Assembly: GCF_019243775.1 (NCBI RefSeq)
Contig: NZ_CP069157.1
Location: forward strand, 1,488,001-1,552,000
Direction: 5' to 3'
From: Morganella morganii
GTDB taxonomy: Bacteria; Pseudomonadota; Gammaproteobacteria; Enterobacterales; Enterobacteriaceae
Length of the DNA stretch: 64,000 nt
The notes under the pieces are model-generated. The model ran no database searches and was not told the origin of the DNA. It saw nothing but the letters and a program-made list of their open reading frames with translations. The translations under genes were made by a program, and so were the position numbers. Shown here one piece after another: positions 40,256 through 52,159 of the stretch (positions are counted from its first letter, which is position 1; each line of letters begins with the position of its first letter).

Positions 40256-41490
40256 CAGGCCTTATCTCCGGCTGCGGCTTTTTTCTCACCGGACACCACT
40301 TCCACCTGCGCGCCGTCAGTCAGACGGTCGATTCCGTCTGTCACCAGGGTATCACCGGCGCTGACGCCGCTTTTGATCACCACGCGTTCCGGGGTCTGTA
40401 ATTCCACATCCACAATCTGTTTGCGGACTTTATTTTCGGCTTCCAGCAGCCAGACATAATTGCCTTCCGTTCCCATCTGCAGTGCAGCATTCGGGATCAC
40501 CACCGCATTCTCCAGCTGGCCGACCTGCAGCAGTACATTGACAAACTGGTTCGGGAACAGCAGGTCATCATCATTGGTAAACCGCGCCTTGGCTTTTACT
40601 GTACCGGTGGCGGCATCTATCTGGTTATCCAGTGTCAGCAGTTTGCCTTGTGCCAGACGGATGCTGTTATCTTTGCTCAGCGCGGTGACCGTGAGTTCCG
40701 GCATAGTGCGCTGCGCCATGCGGATCAGCGGAATATCATTTTCCGGGACGGTAAACAGCACATCGGCAGGGGCGGTCTGGTTGATCACCACCAGCGGCAT
40801 GGCAGTCCCGGCGGTAATAAAGTTGCCGGTATCCACCTGACGCAGACCCATTTTTCCGCTGATAGGCGCGGTGATGCGGCTGTAGGTCAGTTGCAGTTTC
40901 GCGCTGTCGATAGCGGCCTGATCCACCTTAATACCGGCTTCCGCCGATTTGACGGTTGCCTGCTGGGTATCCAGCTCCTGTTGCGAAATCACATTAGTGG
41001 CCGCGAGTTTCTGATAGCGGCTCAGGTCACGGCGGGCATTGGCGAGCGTAGCCTGATCTTTGGCGAGCTGTCCCTGAGCCTGGGCCAGCTGAATTTCAAA
41101 CGGACGCGGGTCGATAGTGAACAGCAAATCACCGGCATTCACTTTCTGACCTTCCTTAAAATGGATTTGCATCAGCTGCCCTTCCACGCGGCTGGTCACC
41201 GTCACAGAATTGGCCGCCTGCACGGTACCGAGTGCTGACAAGGTGCGGGGAATGGTTTCAGAGACTGCTTTCGCCACCTGTACCGGTGCCAGCGGCGGGC
41301 GGCCCGGACGGTTGCTGTTTTTGCCTGCGGAAGCCCCCGGTTTTCCGGCAGCAGGCGGGGTGGCCGGTGCCGCAGAGTTAAAGTAATGATAGGTGCCGTA
41401 ACCGGCTGCGCCCAGAAGGAGAACGGCAATCGTAATGCCTGTGCGTTTCTTTCTCTTTTGTACATTATTCATTATGGGATTACTCATCAT
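40255..41490 (-). CDS. mdtA: Efflux periplasmic adaptor MdtA
   Basis: Membrane fusion protein of about 411 residues that links MdtBC to TolC. A single N-terminal anchor helix (about 17-36) follows a basic stretch, then a Pro/Gly/Ala-rich linker, a biotinyl-lipoyl-like half ([16 protein letters not shown]), a helical hairpin ([29 protein letters not shown], in parts) and a beta-barrel. Start uncertain: AAGGA lies directly before two adjacent ATGs (41490 and 41487), closer than usual. First gene of the operon. Confidence 0.92.
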   Translation of the reverse strand: MMSNPIMNNVQKRKKRTGITIAVLLLGAAGYGTYHYFNSAAPATPPAAGKPGASAGKNSNRPGRPPLAPVQVAKAVSETIPRTLSALGTVQAANSVTVTSRVEGQLMQIHFKEGQKVNAGDLLFTIDPRPFEIQLAQAQGQLAKDQATLANARRDLSRYQKLAATNVISQQELDTQQATVKSAEAGIKVDQAAIDSAKLQLTYSRITAPISGKMGLRQVDTGNFITAGTAMPLVVINQTAPADVLFTVPENDIPLIRMAQRTMPELTVTALSKDNSIRLAQGKLLTLDNQIDAATGTVKAKARFTNDDDLLFPNQFVNVLLQVGQLENAVVIPNAALQMGTEGNYVWLLEAENKVRKQIVDVELQTPERVVIKSGVSAGDTLVTDGIDRLTDGAQVEVVSGEKKAAAGDKA

Positions 41491-41758
41491 TCCTTTTTAC
41501 CCGGTACTGCCGGGGTACGCGTAAGGGCACAAAACAGCCTGAAATATGATGGGGATAGTGTACCGGTAAATCTGATCGTAAAAATGGAAGAATTGTGAAA
41601 ATAACGTTGATACAGGTAAATATACGTGGTTTCAGCGGAGTCTGCTTTTATGTCAGCCACTTTATCATCCCTTAAGGAAATATTACCGGTTCGGTTTACT
41701 CAGTTTATGATGTGCAGTAATATTACGCATTCTTAACAAGCTGATAATACACACTATA
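41491..41758. other. Divergent gap between mdtA and the lipoprotein gene
   Basis: Holds the mdt operon promoter (minus strand) and the promoter of the lipoprotein gene (plus strand). A weak TTCTTCCAT string near 41585 on the minus strand resembles part of the BaeR motif, but the match is too poor to call. Confidence 0.4.
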
Positions 41759-42118
41759 ATGATGAAAAACAGACTTATTCTTGTCTCTGCACTGCTGTTG
41801 TCCGGTTGTTCTTCTGTCTGGGTGGAAGTTCCGGGCGGCTCTGAATACACACGGGCAGAGGCAAATGCCTTCTGTGAACCGGAATCACATAAGCTTTATC
41901 CGGTGAAAAATGAAGTTGCTCAGCGCAGTGTGATGCGGGATGTGGAGAAACGCTGCAAAAAAGACGATGACTGCGGTAACAGCAAAACCTACAAAGAGCA
42001 GACACCGGTAACGGAAAGTTATGTGATGGATGTGAATGAAGACAGCCGCAACCGCTATTTCTACAGCTGCATGAAAACAAAAGGCTGGGATCGGGAAGAC
42101 CGCTGGATGTGGGAATAA
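41759..42118 (+). CDS. Small lipoprotein of unknown function
   Basis: 119 residues with signal peptide MMKNRLILVSALLLSGC; lipobox LLSGC puts the lipidated Cys at residue 17. The next residues are Ser-Ser, so outer-membrane sorting is likely. The mature part is hydrophilic and charged with five further cysteines (at AFCEP, RCKKDDDCGN, YSCMK), an odd number that leaves possible disulphides. No family recognised. Two adjacent ATGs (41759 and 41762) overlap a perfect TATAAT and no ribosome binding site is seen. A convergent hairpin with phoC follows. Confidence 0.8.
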   Translation: MMKNRLILVSALLLSGCSSVWVEVPGGSEYTRAEANAFCEPESHKLYPVKNEVAQRSVMRDVEKRCKKDDDCGNSKTYKEQTPVTESYVMDVNEDSRNRYFYSCMKTKGWDREDRWMWE

Positions 42119-42127
42119 ACAGGGATT

Positions 42128-42153
42128 TCAGGGCAGATATTGCACTGCCCTGA
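42128..42153. terminator. Convergent hairpin between the lipoprotein and phoC genes
   Basis: TCAGGGCAG/CTGCCCTGA, nine base pairs with an eight-base loop. It lacks a strong T-run, so it may stabilise transcript ends rather than terminate efficiently. Confidence 0.5.
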
Positions 42154-42167
42154 CCAGATATCACTGC

Positions 42168-43318
<1,151 letters not shown>

Positions 43319-43741
43319 ATGACAGGTCTAATCAACAGGCTGTTATCACACGACGATGCAGGGAAATTATTACTGCGGCTGGCGGTCGGCGGATTAATGT
43401 TGTTTCATGGTATCGGTAAATTACTCACCGGTGCGGCGGGGATAAAAGGGCTGCTGGCCTCTTTCGGGTTACCGGAGTTTATTGCTTACGGTACCTATTT
43501 CGGGGAAATTGTCGCGCCGGTCTTTATTATCCTCGGCATTCTGACCCGTCCGTCCGCATTGCTGGTGTCTTTTACCATGGTCGTTGCCTGGCTGATGATC
43601 GGGGTAAATAAAACCTTTATGCTGGATCCGACAGGGGCGTGGGCGATTGAAAGCCTGATGTATTTCTTTATCAGCGGTATTGCACTGGCCTTTATCGGCC
43701 CGGGTAAATATTCGGTAATGAAAAACCCTGCCTGGCGCTGA
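43319..43741 (+). CDS. DoxX family membrane protein
   Basis: 140 residues with four hydrophobic helices. The typical N-terminal LLLRLAVGGLMLFHGIGKL and GLP...YGTYFGEIVAP segments identify the DoxX/YqjF family. Family members are linked to thiol or sulphur redox and membrane electron balance, but the role here is unknown. AGGGG precedes the ATG by about seven bases. The Fur-box-like site upstream suggests iron control. Convergent with the transporter gene. Confidence 0.9.
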   Translation: MTGLINRLLSHDDAGKLLLRLAVGGLMLFHGIGKLLTGAAGIKGLLASFGLPEFIAYGTYFGEIVAPVFIILGILTRPSALLVSFTMVVAWLMIGVNKTFMLDPTGAWAIESLMYFFISGIALAFIGPGKYSVMKNPAWR

Positions 43742-43761
43742 TTCGGAAGACGGAAAAGAAA

Positions 43762-43793
43762 AAGGGCGGATAATCATCCGCCCTTGCTGTTTT
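43762..43793. terminator. Convergent terminator between DoxX and MHS transporter genes
   Basis: AAGGGCGGAT/ATCCGCCCTT stem with a four-base loop and flanking A-run and T-rich tail. Confidence 0.85.
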
Positions 43794-43803
43794 ACCTGTT
43801 TCG

Positions 43804-45153
43804 TTAAGACTGTTGTGCTGCGACAGTTTTCACATTCTGTGCTTTACGCGCTGTCCAGCCTTTGTGTGCCAGCGGTAAGAAACCGATGATAATCGCCAGT
43901 ACGGACACGCCTGCCACATAATACGCCGGTGCCATTGCACTTTTCTGTAACCAGGCACCGGTCAGCATCGGCGTTAAGCCGCCGAATACCGCGTAAGCCA
44001 TGTTGTAGGCAAAAGACAAACCAGAGAAACGGATTGCCGGCGGAAATGCCCGCGTACTGATGATTGGTGTGGTGGCAATCGCACCGACAAAAAAGCCCAT
44101 CACCGCATAGTTAATCACCAGCGAAGCCGCCGCAATATCCGGTGACAGTGCACTGTAGAAGTGGAATGCGGTGATCGCTAATCCGCCCCAGGACAATGCC
44201 AGTGTCACACGGCTGCCGATCTTATCTTCCAGCCAGCCCCAGAAAATACAGCCGAGGGTTAAGGTCAGCGTGGCCACGCAGTTTGCCTGTAATGACAATG
44301 TGCGATCAATACCGTACATCTTTTCCACCACAACGGACGGGGTCATCAGGATGATCACCACGATAGCGGTGGATAACGACCAGGTCAGCCCGGCGGTGAC
44401 AAAACAGGCCATTTTATGGTTTTTCAGAACCGTTTTCACCGGCATCTCTTCGGATAATGTCCGTTTGGCGGCCATCTCTTTAAAGATCGGGGTTTCCTGC
44501 AAAAAGCGGCGCAGATACACCGAAATCAGGCCGAACACACCACCGAGGATAAACGGAATACGCCATGCCCATGCAGTCACTTCCGCCGCAGTATAAGAAG
44601 CCTGAACGGCGATAGCGACCAGCGAGCCGAGCAAAATACCGCCGGTGATCCCGGAGGTCAGCGTACCGACACCCAGCCCGTAGCGCTGTTGCGGTGTGTG
44701 CTCCGCGATAAATACCCATGCGCCGGGCATTTCACCGCCGATAGCCGCACCCTGTAAAATCCGCATCAGCAGTAACAGGACAGGTGCTGCCACACCGATA
44801 CTTTCATAGGTCGGCAGCATACCGATAACCAGTGTCGGCACCGCCATCAGGAAGATACTCAGGGTAAACATGCGCTTGCGGCCGATAATATCGCCGAAAT
44901 GCGCCATAATGATCCCGCCGAGCGGGCGCGCCAGGTAACCGGCGGCGAAAATTCCCAGCGTTTTCATCTGGGCGATAAACTCGTTATCACCCGGGAAAAA
45001 CAGGTGGGTTAGTGTTCCGGTAAAAAAGACAAATATGACAAAATCATAGAATTCAAGCGTGCCGCCGAGGGAAGATAATCCCAGTGTTTTATAATCGTTT
45101 TTATTTAATGGCCTTGCCTGAGGCTGACTTAATGGCGATGTATCGGTTGTCAT
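43804..45153 (-). CDS. MFS transporter, metabolite:proton symporter (MHS) family
   Basis: 449 residues with twelve predicted helices. The loop 2-3 motif GDIIGRKR is seen in HFGDIIGRKR, and GGEMPGAWVFIAEH, QETPIFKEM and the early LEFYDFVIFVFF are typical of the MHS group (ProP, CitA, KgtP, ShiA). The substrate cannot be read from sequence alone. The gene stands alone, downstream of a long AT-rich region. Confidence 0.85.
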   Translation of the reverse strand: MTTDTSPLSQPQARPLNKNDYKTLGLSSLGGTLEFYDFVIFVFFTGTLTHLFFPGDNEFIAQMKTLGIFAAGYLARPLGGIIMAHFGDIIGRKRMFTLSIFLMAVPTLVIGMLPTYESIGVAAPVLLLLMRILQGAAIGGEMPGAWVFIAEHTPQQRYGLGVGTLTSGITGGILLGSLVAIAVQASYTAAEVTAWAWRIPFILGGVFGLISVYLRRFLQETPIFKEMAAKRTLSEEMPVKTVLKNHKMACFVTAGLTWSLSTAIVVIILMTPSVVVEKMYGIDRTLSLQANCVATLTLTLGCIFWGWLEDKIGSRVTLALSWGGLAITAFHFYSALSPDIAAASLVINYAVMGFFVGAIATTPIISTRAFPPAIRFSGLSFAYNMAYAVFGGLTPMLTGAWLQKSAMAPAYYVAGVSVLAIIIGFLPLAHKGWTARKAQNVKTVAAQQS

Positions 45154-45753
45154 AATTATGTCCTTTTATTTACTCATTTATTCAATGACGGGGGTCGTGT
45201 CATTTTTTTTTCATTTGTGTTTCCCAAAAGAGAGGTGGCGGCAACAGCATCCCAGTTATCACAGGGATAACCGGAAATAAAAAACGGGAATTGTCTGTTA
45301 CCGGAGGGTATGCTTTGTTATAGCAAGAAGTTCCGTATATTGTAAACAGCATCAGCCAAAACAAGATGAACATTCTTGCTGTATGCCATAAGATGGATTA
45401 TTGAACTAAATATGATTTGCGTCACGGATAATAACGTTAAGGAATCCGGAATGACAGCATATTATGAAAACCGGAACAGATAATTAGCGGAATAATTAAA
45501 GGTTCAGCCCTTATTATTATTTACCAGTAATACGGGTTTATAAAATACGATTAATAGCATTATATGAATAAGGCTTATCAATATACTCACGAATGAACAG
45601 CGGTAAATAAATATAAATAAGTGTGAAGAGCATGATGATTATTTCAGAGCAGCAGTACAGAAGTGATCATATTCACCGGATATTGTCAGTCCGGCATCAT
45701 AATACTCTGTGGCGGGGTGATAACAAGAGGGCTGAAACTCAGCCAAAAGAGAC
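45154..45753. other. AT-rich intergenic region between the MHS transporter and mgtE
   Basis: About 600 bases with no frame I can support on either strand. It holds the promoter of the MHS transporter. A plus-strand reading that starts at 45623 runs antisense into mgtE and is rejected. Nothing else is recognised. Confidence 0.6.
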
Positions 45754-45799
45754 AAAAACGGCCACGGAGAGCAGAAGTAAAACTTCTCTTTCCGTGGCC
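45754..45799 (-). terminator. Terminator after mgtE
   Basis: On the minus strand GGCCACGGA...TCCGTGGCC with an inner AGAAGT/ACTTCT stem, followed by GTTTTTGTC. It lies 24 bases after the mgtE stop. Confidence 0.85.
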
Positions 45800-45822
45800 G
45801 CAGAGGACTATCTGAGCAAAAA

Positions 45823-47286
45823 TCAGACCAGGAACAGGGTGGCGAGACCTAAAAAGATGAAAAATCCGCCGGTATCGGTGATGGCGGTGATCATCACACT
45901 GGAGCCGAGTGCCGGATCGCGTCCGAGTTTCATCATCGTCAGCGGGATAAGCACACCCATGATGGCGGCCATCAGCAGGTTAAGCACCATAGCCAGCGTC
46001 ATTACCGCACCCATAGCGATATCGCCGTAGAGCAGGTACGTAACGACCCCCATAATCCCGCCCCAGACCACGCCGTTGATAAAGGCAACGCCCAGCTCAC
46101 GCAGCAGCAGGAAGGAAAAACTGCCTTTCTGGATCTGGTGAAGCGCCAGAGCGCGGACAATCATGGTGATGGTCTGGTTACCGGTATTACCGCCGATACC
46201 GGCAACAATCGGCATCAGGGTCGCGAGTGCAACCAGTTGGGAAATGGTATGCTCAAACACACCAATCACGCGGGAAGCCACAAACGCGGTACAGAGGTTA
46301 ATCGCCAGCCACGCCCAGCGGTTTTTCACCGCCTGGCCGACCGGGGCAAACACATCCTCTTCCGGACTTAAGCCCCCCATACGACGGATGTTTTCTTCAC
46401 TTTCTTCATTCAGGTTATCAACGATATCCTCAACGGTGAGCCGTCCGAGCAGCCGCCCGTTATTGTCCACAACCGCGGCGGAAATTAAGTCATAACGTTC
46501 GAATGCACCGGAAGCATCTTCGCCTTTTTCATCCGGCAGGAAGGTGACCGGCTCGGTTTTCATCACATCAGAGACCAGTTTGTCCGGCGACTGGGTGAGA
46601 ATGGTGGTCAGCGGCAGTTCGCCCTGCAAAATATTATTGCTGTCAATAACAAAGATTTTATCGGTGGCTTCCGGGATATTGCTGCGGTAGCGCAGAAAAC
46701 GCTGAACCGTTTTCAGCGGAACATTGCCGCGCACGGTGACAAACTCAAAGTCCATCATCTGCCCGATACTGTCCGCCGGGTACTGAAGAACGGTGCGGAT
46801 GCGGTTACGCAGACTTGGTTCCAGATAGGTCAGCAGGCGGCGCATGGTATCGCGCGGCAGGTGCTCGGCGATATACGCCTGCTCATCCACATGCAGGGTG
46901 GCAACGGCACGCAGCAGCTCTTTGTCTGACATATCTTTAATCAGACTGTCCCACACGGACACAGAGGCTTCCACCAGCACTTCCCCGCGCTGGTGGTTAT
47001 CAATCAGATGCCAGAGCGCGAGACGCTCATCATAGGGCAGGGCTTCCAGCATATCCGCAAGGTCAGCGGCGTGGAGGTCAGTCAGCAGATTTTTGACTAA
47101 CTTCGATTTTGAATGCAGTTCATCATCACTGAGCCTGGCATGTTCATCGGCGGTGCCCAGAATGGTTTCCACAAACTGTGAGTCGTTGAGGAACAGAGGC
47201 AAAACCTGCTGACGAATGTGGGCCAGCCGCTGGGAGTGCGGATTGACCGGTGATGAGTTATCAATGGAGAAACTGTGTTCAGACAT
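45823..47286 (-). CDS. mgtE: Magnesium transporter MgtE
   Basis: 487 residues. A cytoplasmic N domain (superhelix, about 30-130) precedes two CBS domains (about 135-260, including FVIDSNNILQGELPL and AAVVDNNGRLLGRLTVEDIVD in parts). Five membrane helices in the C-terminal third carry the pore motif PIVAGIGGNTGNQ and the Mg2+-binding Asp near ITDTGGFF. MgtE is a Mg2+ channel gated by the cytoplasmic domain. Same strand as ppk-ppx and 56 bases after ppx, so it may be cotranscribed. Confidence 0.95.
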   Translation of the reverse strand: MSEHSFSIDNSSPVNPHSQRLAHIRQQVLPLFLNDSQFVETILGTADEHARLSDDELHSKSKLVKNLLTDLHAADLADMLEALPYDERLALWHLIDNHQRGEVLVEASVSVWDSLIKDMSDKELLRAVATLHVDEQAYIAEHLPRDTMRRLLTYLEPSLRNRIRTVLQYPADSIGQMMDFEFVTVRGNVPLKTVQRFLRYRSNIPEATDKIFVIDSNNILQGELPLTTILTQSPDKLVSDVMKTEPVTFLPDEKGEDASGAFERYDLISAAVVDNNGRLLGRLTVEDIVDNLNEESEENIRRMGGLSPEEDVFAPVGQAVKNRWAWLAINLCTAFVASRVIGVFEHTISQLVALATLMPIVAGIGGNTGNQTITMIVRALALHQIQKGSFSFLLLRELGVAFINGVVWGGIMGVVTYLLYGDIAMGAVMTLAMVLNLLMAAIMGVLIPLTMMKLGRDPALGSSVMITAITDTGGFFIFLGLATLFLV

Positions 47287-47342
47287 GATTTTCCTTTACA
47301 CATAAAACTTTTAAACAAATAAGACCGGCCGGGGATTCTCTG

Positions 47343-48875
47343 TCAGACGTCTTCTTCTTTTATACCGAGGTGCCAGCCGGGCACATCATCCCAGTAAGCC
47401 TGCTCTTTTTCCAGATCAAGCTGCATTAATGTGTTGATAGTCAGATAGCGGCGCGGAAAAAACAGGGTCCAGTGTCCTTCATTGGTCTCCAGACGCAGTG
47501 AGGAGCGTTTGGTGGTGGACTGGCGCTGATTATTCAGTAAGACCGCGAGGCGCAGGATCTGTATCAGGGGGATGACCTGTTTACGTTTAAACAGTGTGAA
47601 TTTCGGGATATCGTCACTTTTTACCGCTTTGCGGTGGTAACGCACCAGTGTGGCGAGCAGCAGTTGCTGCTCCTGGGTGAATCCCGGTAAATTGGTGTTC
47701 TGCAGAATATAGGCCGAATGACGGTGCAGGCCGGAAAGGTTGATGCTCAGCCCGACTTCGTGCAGCCAGACCGCCCAGACCAGAATGGCTTCCAGCTGCG
47801 GATCAACCAGGGACGGATTCTGCTCCGCCCACTGACGGTACAGGTTTTTCATGGTGGTGAGGACACGCAGTACCTGGGCGTTATCCACGTTATAGTGTTC
47901 CACCAGGCTTTGCGCGGTACGCTGGCGGATGTCCTGATGGCGGAAACGGCCTTCCATCTCATACAGCACCCCTTCGCGCAGGGCACCGGCAGACAGGCGC
48001 AGTTCAGTGATTTCCAGCGCGTCAAACAGACCGCACAGAATTGCCAGGCCCGGCACAAACACTTTTTTGCGGTCGTCAGACAGCCCCGGTAAATTCAGGG
48101 TATCAAACCGTTTGTAACGCAGCACCTGTTTGACCAGCATTTCCAGGCGGACAGGGGTGATAATACCGTCCCGTTCCCCCAGTTCACGCAGGATCTCACA
48201 GGCCGCTTTGATGGTGCCGGATGCGCCGAGGCATACATCCCAGCCCTGCACACGGAAAGCAATCGCCAGGTTTTCCAGTTTGGAAACGGCCATCAGCCTG
48301 GCGCGGTTAAAGTTGGCCTCGGTGATTTTACCGTCCGGAAAAAACTGACGGCTGAAACTGACACAGCCCATACGGCGGCTTTCGATTAAAATCGGTTCAA
48401 AACGTTCGCCGATCACCAGCTCTGTTGAACCGCCGCCGATATCAATCACCAGTTTGCGGCCTTTTTCCGGTTGTGTGTGTTCAACACCCATAAAAATCAG
48501 GCGTGCTTCTTCGTGACCGGAAATAATTTCAATCGGATAGGGGATAACGGACGCGGCGCGTTCGAGAAACTCGTGCGCATTGACTGCCTCACGCAGACTG
48601 TGTGTCCCGACAATCGTGACCTGTGCGGCGGGAAAGCCCTGAAGGCGCTCGGCAAACAGCGCCAGGCAGGCCAGCCCGCGCTCCATGGCTTCTTCGCTCA
48701 GCTCATTCTGATCATTTAAGCCTTCAGCCAGATACACCCGCTGTTTCAGGCGGCTGAGAACCTGGAGTGCGCCGTTGACAATACGGGCAATCACCATATG
48801 AAAGCTGTTCGACCCGAGGTCGATGGCTGCAATTTCCAGCGGACGATCTTTTTCAGTGATCAGTGATAATGGCAT
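47343..48875 (-). CDS. ppx: Exopolyphosphatase Ppx
   Basis: Releases phosphate from polyphosphate ends and acts on pppGpp, 510 residues (E. coli 513). The actin-like ATPase fold shows [16 protein letters not shown] at the N-terminus, [14 protein letters not shown], and [11 protein letters not shown]; the C-terminal HD-like helical domain has WLHEVG. It follows ppk by 11 bases in the canonical ppk-ppx operon. Confidence 0.95.
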   Translation of the reverse strand: MPLSLITEKDRPLEIAAIDLGSNSFHMVIARIVNGALQVLSRLKQRVYLAEGLNDQNELSEEAMERGLACLALFAERLQGFPAAQVTIVGTHSLREAVNAHEFLERAASVIPYPIEIISGHEEARLIFMGVEHTQPEKGRKLVIDIGGGSTELVIGERFEPILIESRRMGCVSFSRQFFPDGKITEANFNRARLMAVSKLENLAIAFRVQGWDVCLGASGTIKAACEILRELGERDGIITPVRLEMLVKQVLRYKRFDTLNLPGLSDDRKKVFVPGLAILCGLFDALEITELRLSAGALREGVLYEMEGRFRHQDIRQRTAQSLVEHYNVDNAQVLRVLTTMKNLYRQWAEQNPSLVDPQLEAILVWAVWLHEVGLSINLSGLHRHSAYILQNTNLPGFTQEQQLLLATLVRYHRKAVKSDDIPKFTLFKRKQVIPLIQILRLAVLLNNQRQSTTKRSSLRLETNEGHWTLFFPRRYLTINTLMQLDLEKEQAYWDDVPGWHLGIKEEDV

Positions 48876-48886
48876 GCACGGGCCTT

Positions 48887-50959
48887 TTAATTATCCGGTT
48901 GTTCCAGGGAACGAATATAGTCATAAACTGCCATCTGCGAGCGGACTTTCCGCTTGTTGCCGCGCGGCACATAATGGTTGGACATCTCTTTGTCGAGATA
49001 ACGCGCCTTCTCATTATCACTGAACTGAATATCCAGAATATCGAGCACCCGCCGGCGCAGCACCGGATCCAGCAGGCGAACCGCCACTTCAATCCGGTAA
49101 TCGATATTGCGGGTCATCCAGTCCGCAGAGGAGAGATAGACTTTTTCGTCCCCTTTGTTGGTGAACACATACACCCGGTCATGCTCCAGGAAACGGTCAA
49201 CGATACTGGTCACCTGGATATTCTCACTGTACGGCACCTGTCCCGGCACCAGTGCGCACATGCCGCGCACCAGCAGACGGATTTTCACCCCGGCTTCTGA
49301 GGCATCATAGAGACGCTCACTCAGCTGCTTATCCACCAGGTTGTTGATTTTCAATGTAATTCCGGCTTCATAACCGGCCAGTGCATTGGCTATTTCATCA
49401 TCAATCAGCTGATTCAGCATTGCCCGTGAATTCTGCGGCGACACCATCAGGTTATCAAAGGAAACCGGCCGGTACGGGTTCTCAATAAAGTTGAACACGC
49501 GCCGGACTTCATTGGTGATCTCTTCGTTGGCGGTCAGCAGCGAGTAATCCGTGTAGATACGCGCGGTTTTTTCGTTGAAGTTACCGGTGCCGATATGGGC
49601 ATAACGGCGGATCACATCCCCGTCTTCCAGCCGCGAGATAATAAACAGTTTGGCGTGGATTTTCAGCCCCGGCGCGGAGAAAATAACATGCACCCCGGCT
49701 GCCGTCAGGTGTCTCGCCCAGTGAATGTTGGCTTCTTCATCAAAACGCGCCTGTAACTCCACCACCACGGTAACTTTTTTACCGTTGTGTGCCGCGTGGA
49801 TCATGGAATCGATAATGCGGGAGTCCTTGGCGACACGGTAGATATTCATCTTGATGGAAATCACGCTCGGGTCAAAAGAGGCCTGGCGCAGCAGTTCCAG
49901 CACATGCTCAAAAGTGTGATACGGGTAATAGAGCAGCACATCCCGTTCGCGGATAGCATCAAACCCGTTGCGGTGATGATCAAACCAGACATGACGCAGA
50001 CGCGGCAGCGGTTTGTTTAATAAATTCTTATTGCCTTCATTCGGGAAGCGGATGAAGTCCTTGAAATTATGATAGCGACCGCCGGCAATGACGGAATCAT
50101 CATTGGTCAGGCCGAGTTTTTCACGCAGCAGCGTCACCATTTCATCCGGCATATCGCGCTGATAAACAAAGCGCACCGGCTCAGCGGTCAGACGCTGTTT
50201 CAGGGTGGAGGACATCAGCTCCAGCATCCCGGATTCCATTTCGGTGGCGAGGTCATATTCCGCATCGCGCGTCATTTTCATGGAATAGGCATTGAGGGCA
50301 TCGAAATCGAAGAAGCCCTTGAAGATTTCATCCAGGCAGTAGCGCAGAATATTGTCGATAAGGATCATCGACTGGCGGCGGCGGCCGTTTTCGGTCGGCA
50401 GATTAACAAAACGCGGCACTTTATCAGACGGAATTTCCAGCAGTGCATAGCGGGTCTCACGGCCGGATTTGACAATCTCCACCACCAGATAGGTGTAATC
50501 GTCTTTGAGGAATTCGACCAGATCGGTGCTGGTCTGGATCATAATTGGCGTGATGTGCTGGCGCAGATGCTGACGGAAATACTGACGCAGCCAGATTTGC
50601 TGTTTCGGCGAAATCTGGCGTTCGTTGATCAGGAAAATCTGGTTACGTGCCATTTCCAGCAGCAGGTCGTTATACAGGGTATCAAATGCCTGATCCTGTT
50701 TTGCCACTTTGTTTTCAATTTTACGCAGCAGATGGCGCCCGCTGGCACCGGAACCACGCTGTTCCTCATTAATCAGGATGCGGCGTTTCACATCCGCATA
50801 GCGGACTTTATAAAACTCATCCAGGTTATTTGAGTAAATGCCCAGAAAACGCATGCGCTCAATCAGCGGGTTGCGTTTGTCGGCGGCCTCCTGAAGAACC
50901 CGCTCGTTGAACGACAGCCAACTGAGTTCTTTTTCCATATAGAGCCTATCTTGGGACAT
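48887..50959 (-). CDS. ppk: Polyphosphate kinase Ppk1
   Basis: Makes polyphosphate from ATP, membrane-associated, 690 residues (E. coli 688). The N-terminal domain starts with [19 protein letters not shown]. The two phospholipase-D-like domains carry the catalytic histidine region at [12 protein letters not shown] and a partner at [19 protein letters not shown] (in parts). The C-terminus is basic. It leads the ppk-ppx(-mgtE) cluster. I looked for a Pho box upstream and saw none at the right spacing. Confidence 0.95.
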   Translation of the reverse strand: MSQDRLYMEKELSWLSFNERVLQEAADKRNPLIERMRFLGIYSNNLDEFYKVRYADVKRRILINEEQRGSGASGRHLLRKIENKVAKQDQAFDTLYNDLLLEMARNQIFLINERQISPKQQIWLRQYFRQHLRQHITPIMIQTSTDLVEFLKDDYTYLVVEIVKSGRETRYALLEIPSDKVPRFVNLPTENGRRRQSMILIDNILRYCLDEIFKGFFDFDALNAYSMKMTRDAEYDLATEMESGMLELMSSTLKQRLTAEPVRFVYQRDMPDEMVTLLREKLGLTNDDSVIAGGRYHNFKDFIRFPNEGNKNLLNKPLPRLRHVWFDHHRNGFDAIRERDVLLYYPYHTFEHVLELLRQASFDPSVISIKMNIYRVAKDSRIIDSMIHAAHNGKKVTVVVELQARFDEEANIHWARHLTAAGVHVIFSAPGLKIHAKLFIISRLEDGDVIRRYAHIGTGNFNEKTARIYTDYSLLTANEEITNEVRRVFNFIENPYRPVSFDNLMVSPQNSRAMLNQLIDDEIANALAGYEAGITLKINNLVDKQLSERLYDASEAGVKIRLLVRGMCALVPGQVPYSENIQVTSIVDRFLEHDRVYVFTNKGDEKVYLSSADWMTRNIDYRIEVAVRLLDPVLRRRVLDILDIQFSDNEKARYLDKEMSNHYVPRGNKRKVRSQMAVYDYIRSLEQPDN

Positions 50960-51024
50960 TGTTACTCCGGAACGGGTTACTCTGAATCAGGGTTGAACAC
51001 AGCGTACAGTTTACTAAAAAATCG

Positions 51025-51615
51025 TTACAGGTTCTGCTTTACGCGGGCATTTTTTTCAACGTAGCTTTCCGCATCCGCAGATTTATTTTTCATGACCAGA
51101 TATTCCGGCTGAAAAATACACATACGGATGGCAGTGCGGTATTCCCCGTTGACGAAAAACTCATCAATTAACTGGCCTTCGGTATGAAAACCGAGCTTTT
51201 TATAGATGTGGATCGCTTTTTCGTTTTCGATATCCACAATCAGATACAGTTTATACAGATTGAGGACAGAAAACGCATAATCCATAGCCAGACGGGCAGC
51301 GCGGGACGCAAATCCGTGACCCTGATGTGACGGGGCGATAATAATCTGGAATTCAGCGCGGCGGTGTACATGATTGATTTCCACCAGTTCCACCAGCCCG
51401 ATCTTGGTGCCGTCGCTTTCCACAATGAAGCGGCGTTCTGACTGATCGTGAATATGCTTATCGTATAAATCACTTAATTCAATAAAGGCTTCATACGGCT
51501 CCTCAAACCAATAACGCATAATGCTGGCGTTATTATCCATCTGATGAACAAAAGCTAAATCCTCACGCTCAAGCGGGCGCAGTTTTACAGGCGGAACAGC
51601 AGTACCACCGGACAT
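51025..51615 (-). CDS. speG: Spermidine N1-acetyltransferase SpeG
   Basis: GNAT acetyltransferase of 196 residues. It matches E. coli SpeG closely: [53 protein letters not shown] (in parts), and the acetyl-CoA loop [10 protein letters not shown]. It acetylates excess spermidine or spermine, especially in the cold. The C-terminal tail is longer than in E. coli. It stands upstream of ppk on the same strand but with a 65-base gap. Confidence 0.95.
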   Translation of the reverse strand: MSGGTAVPPVKLRPLEREDLAFVHQMDNNASIMRYWFEEPYEAFIELSDLYDKHIHDQSERRFIVESDGTKIGLVELVEINHVHRRAEFQIIIAPSHQGHGFASRAARLAMDYAFSVLNLYKLYLIVDIENEKAIHIYKKLGFHTEGQLIDEFFVNGEYRTAIRMCIFQPEYLVMKNKSADAESYVEKNARVKQNL

Positions 51616-51820
51616 AAATCACCTCGATATTGGTTGTATTTTATCAGTCAGTGTAACACATAACAGAAACGGAATTATCCGGGGATCCGCTTTTCCGCGT
51701 CACGATGGGCACAGCCGTGTAAAATTATGGCAATTACGTGTTATTTGAGTACCGGTCACAGCAGACAGATGATAAAGTATGTGGTAGTACGCATATCATT
51801 AATAAATACCGGATATTTCC

Positions 51821-52123
51821 ATGAACCCGACAAAAGTGTGCCGCACCCGTCTTTATACGCTTACCGACCTGCCGAATATCGGCGAGGCGATGGCGGAAGA
51901 TCTGCGTCTGCTGGGGTATGAGACGCCGCAGGATATTACCGGTTCAGACCCGGTGATTATGTATGAAATGCTCTGCGCGGTAACCGGCGTCCGTCAGGAT
52001 CCCTGTGTTATTGATGTGTTCTGGTCAGTCACTGATTTTCTTGCAGGACAACCGGCACAGCCGTGGTGGAATTATACCGGACAGCGCAAAGCGTATCTTA
52101 ATGAGATGGCGAAACTGCGGTAG
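51821..52123 (+). CDS. Cdd1-like helix-hairpin-helix protein
   Basis: Small soluble protein of 100 residues. The N-terminal helix-hairpin-helix (TDLPNIGEAMAEDLRLLGY) is the DNA-binding-type motif found in the Cdd1/pathogenicity-locus family (Pfam PF11731), where members have unknown function. The later part includes Cys-rich VRQDPCVIDVFW and ends in an amphipathic helix. GGATA lies before the ATG. Isolated between speG and purN. Confidence 0.85.
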   Translation: MNPTKVCRTRLYTLTDLPNIGEAMAEDLRLLGYETPQDITGSDPVIMYEMLCAVTGVRQDPCVIDVFWSVTDFLAGQPAQPWWNYTGQRKAYLNEMAKLR

Positions 52124-52127
52124 TTAT

Positions 52128-52152
52128 GAAAAACGCCCGGAAAAACCGGGCG
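52128..52152 (-). terminator. Terminator of the purMN operon
   Basis: On the minus strand CGCCCGG/CCGGGCG with a five-base loop, followed by TTTTTC; it lies just after the purN stop. Confidence 0.85.
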
Positions 52153-52159
52153 GAGAGAA

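Noticed and set aside
45623..46030. Plus-strand frame of 135 codons
   Set aside because: Runs through the mgtE terminator and antisense into mgtE; Lys/Thr/Ser-rich shadow sequence.
50960..51024. Pho box upstream of ppk
   Set aside because: CTGT repeats are present but their spacing (21 and 7 bases) is wrong for PhoB.
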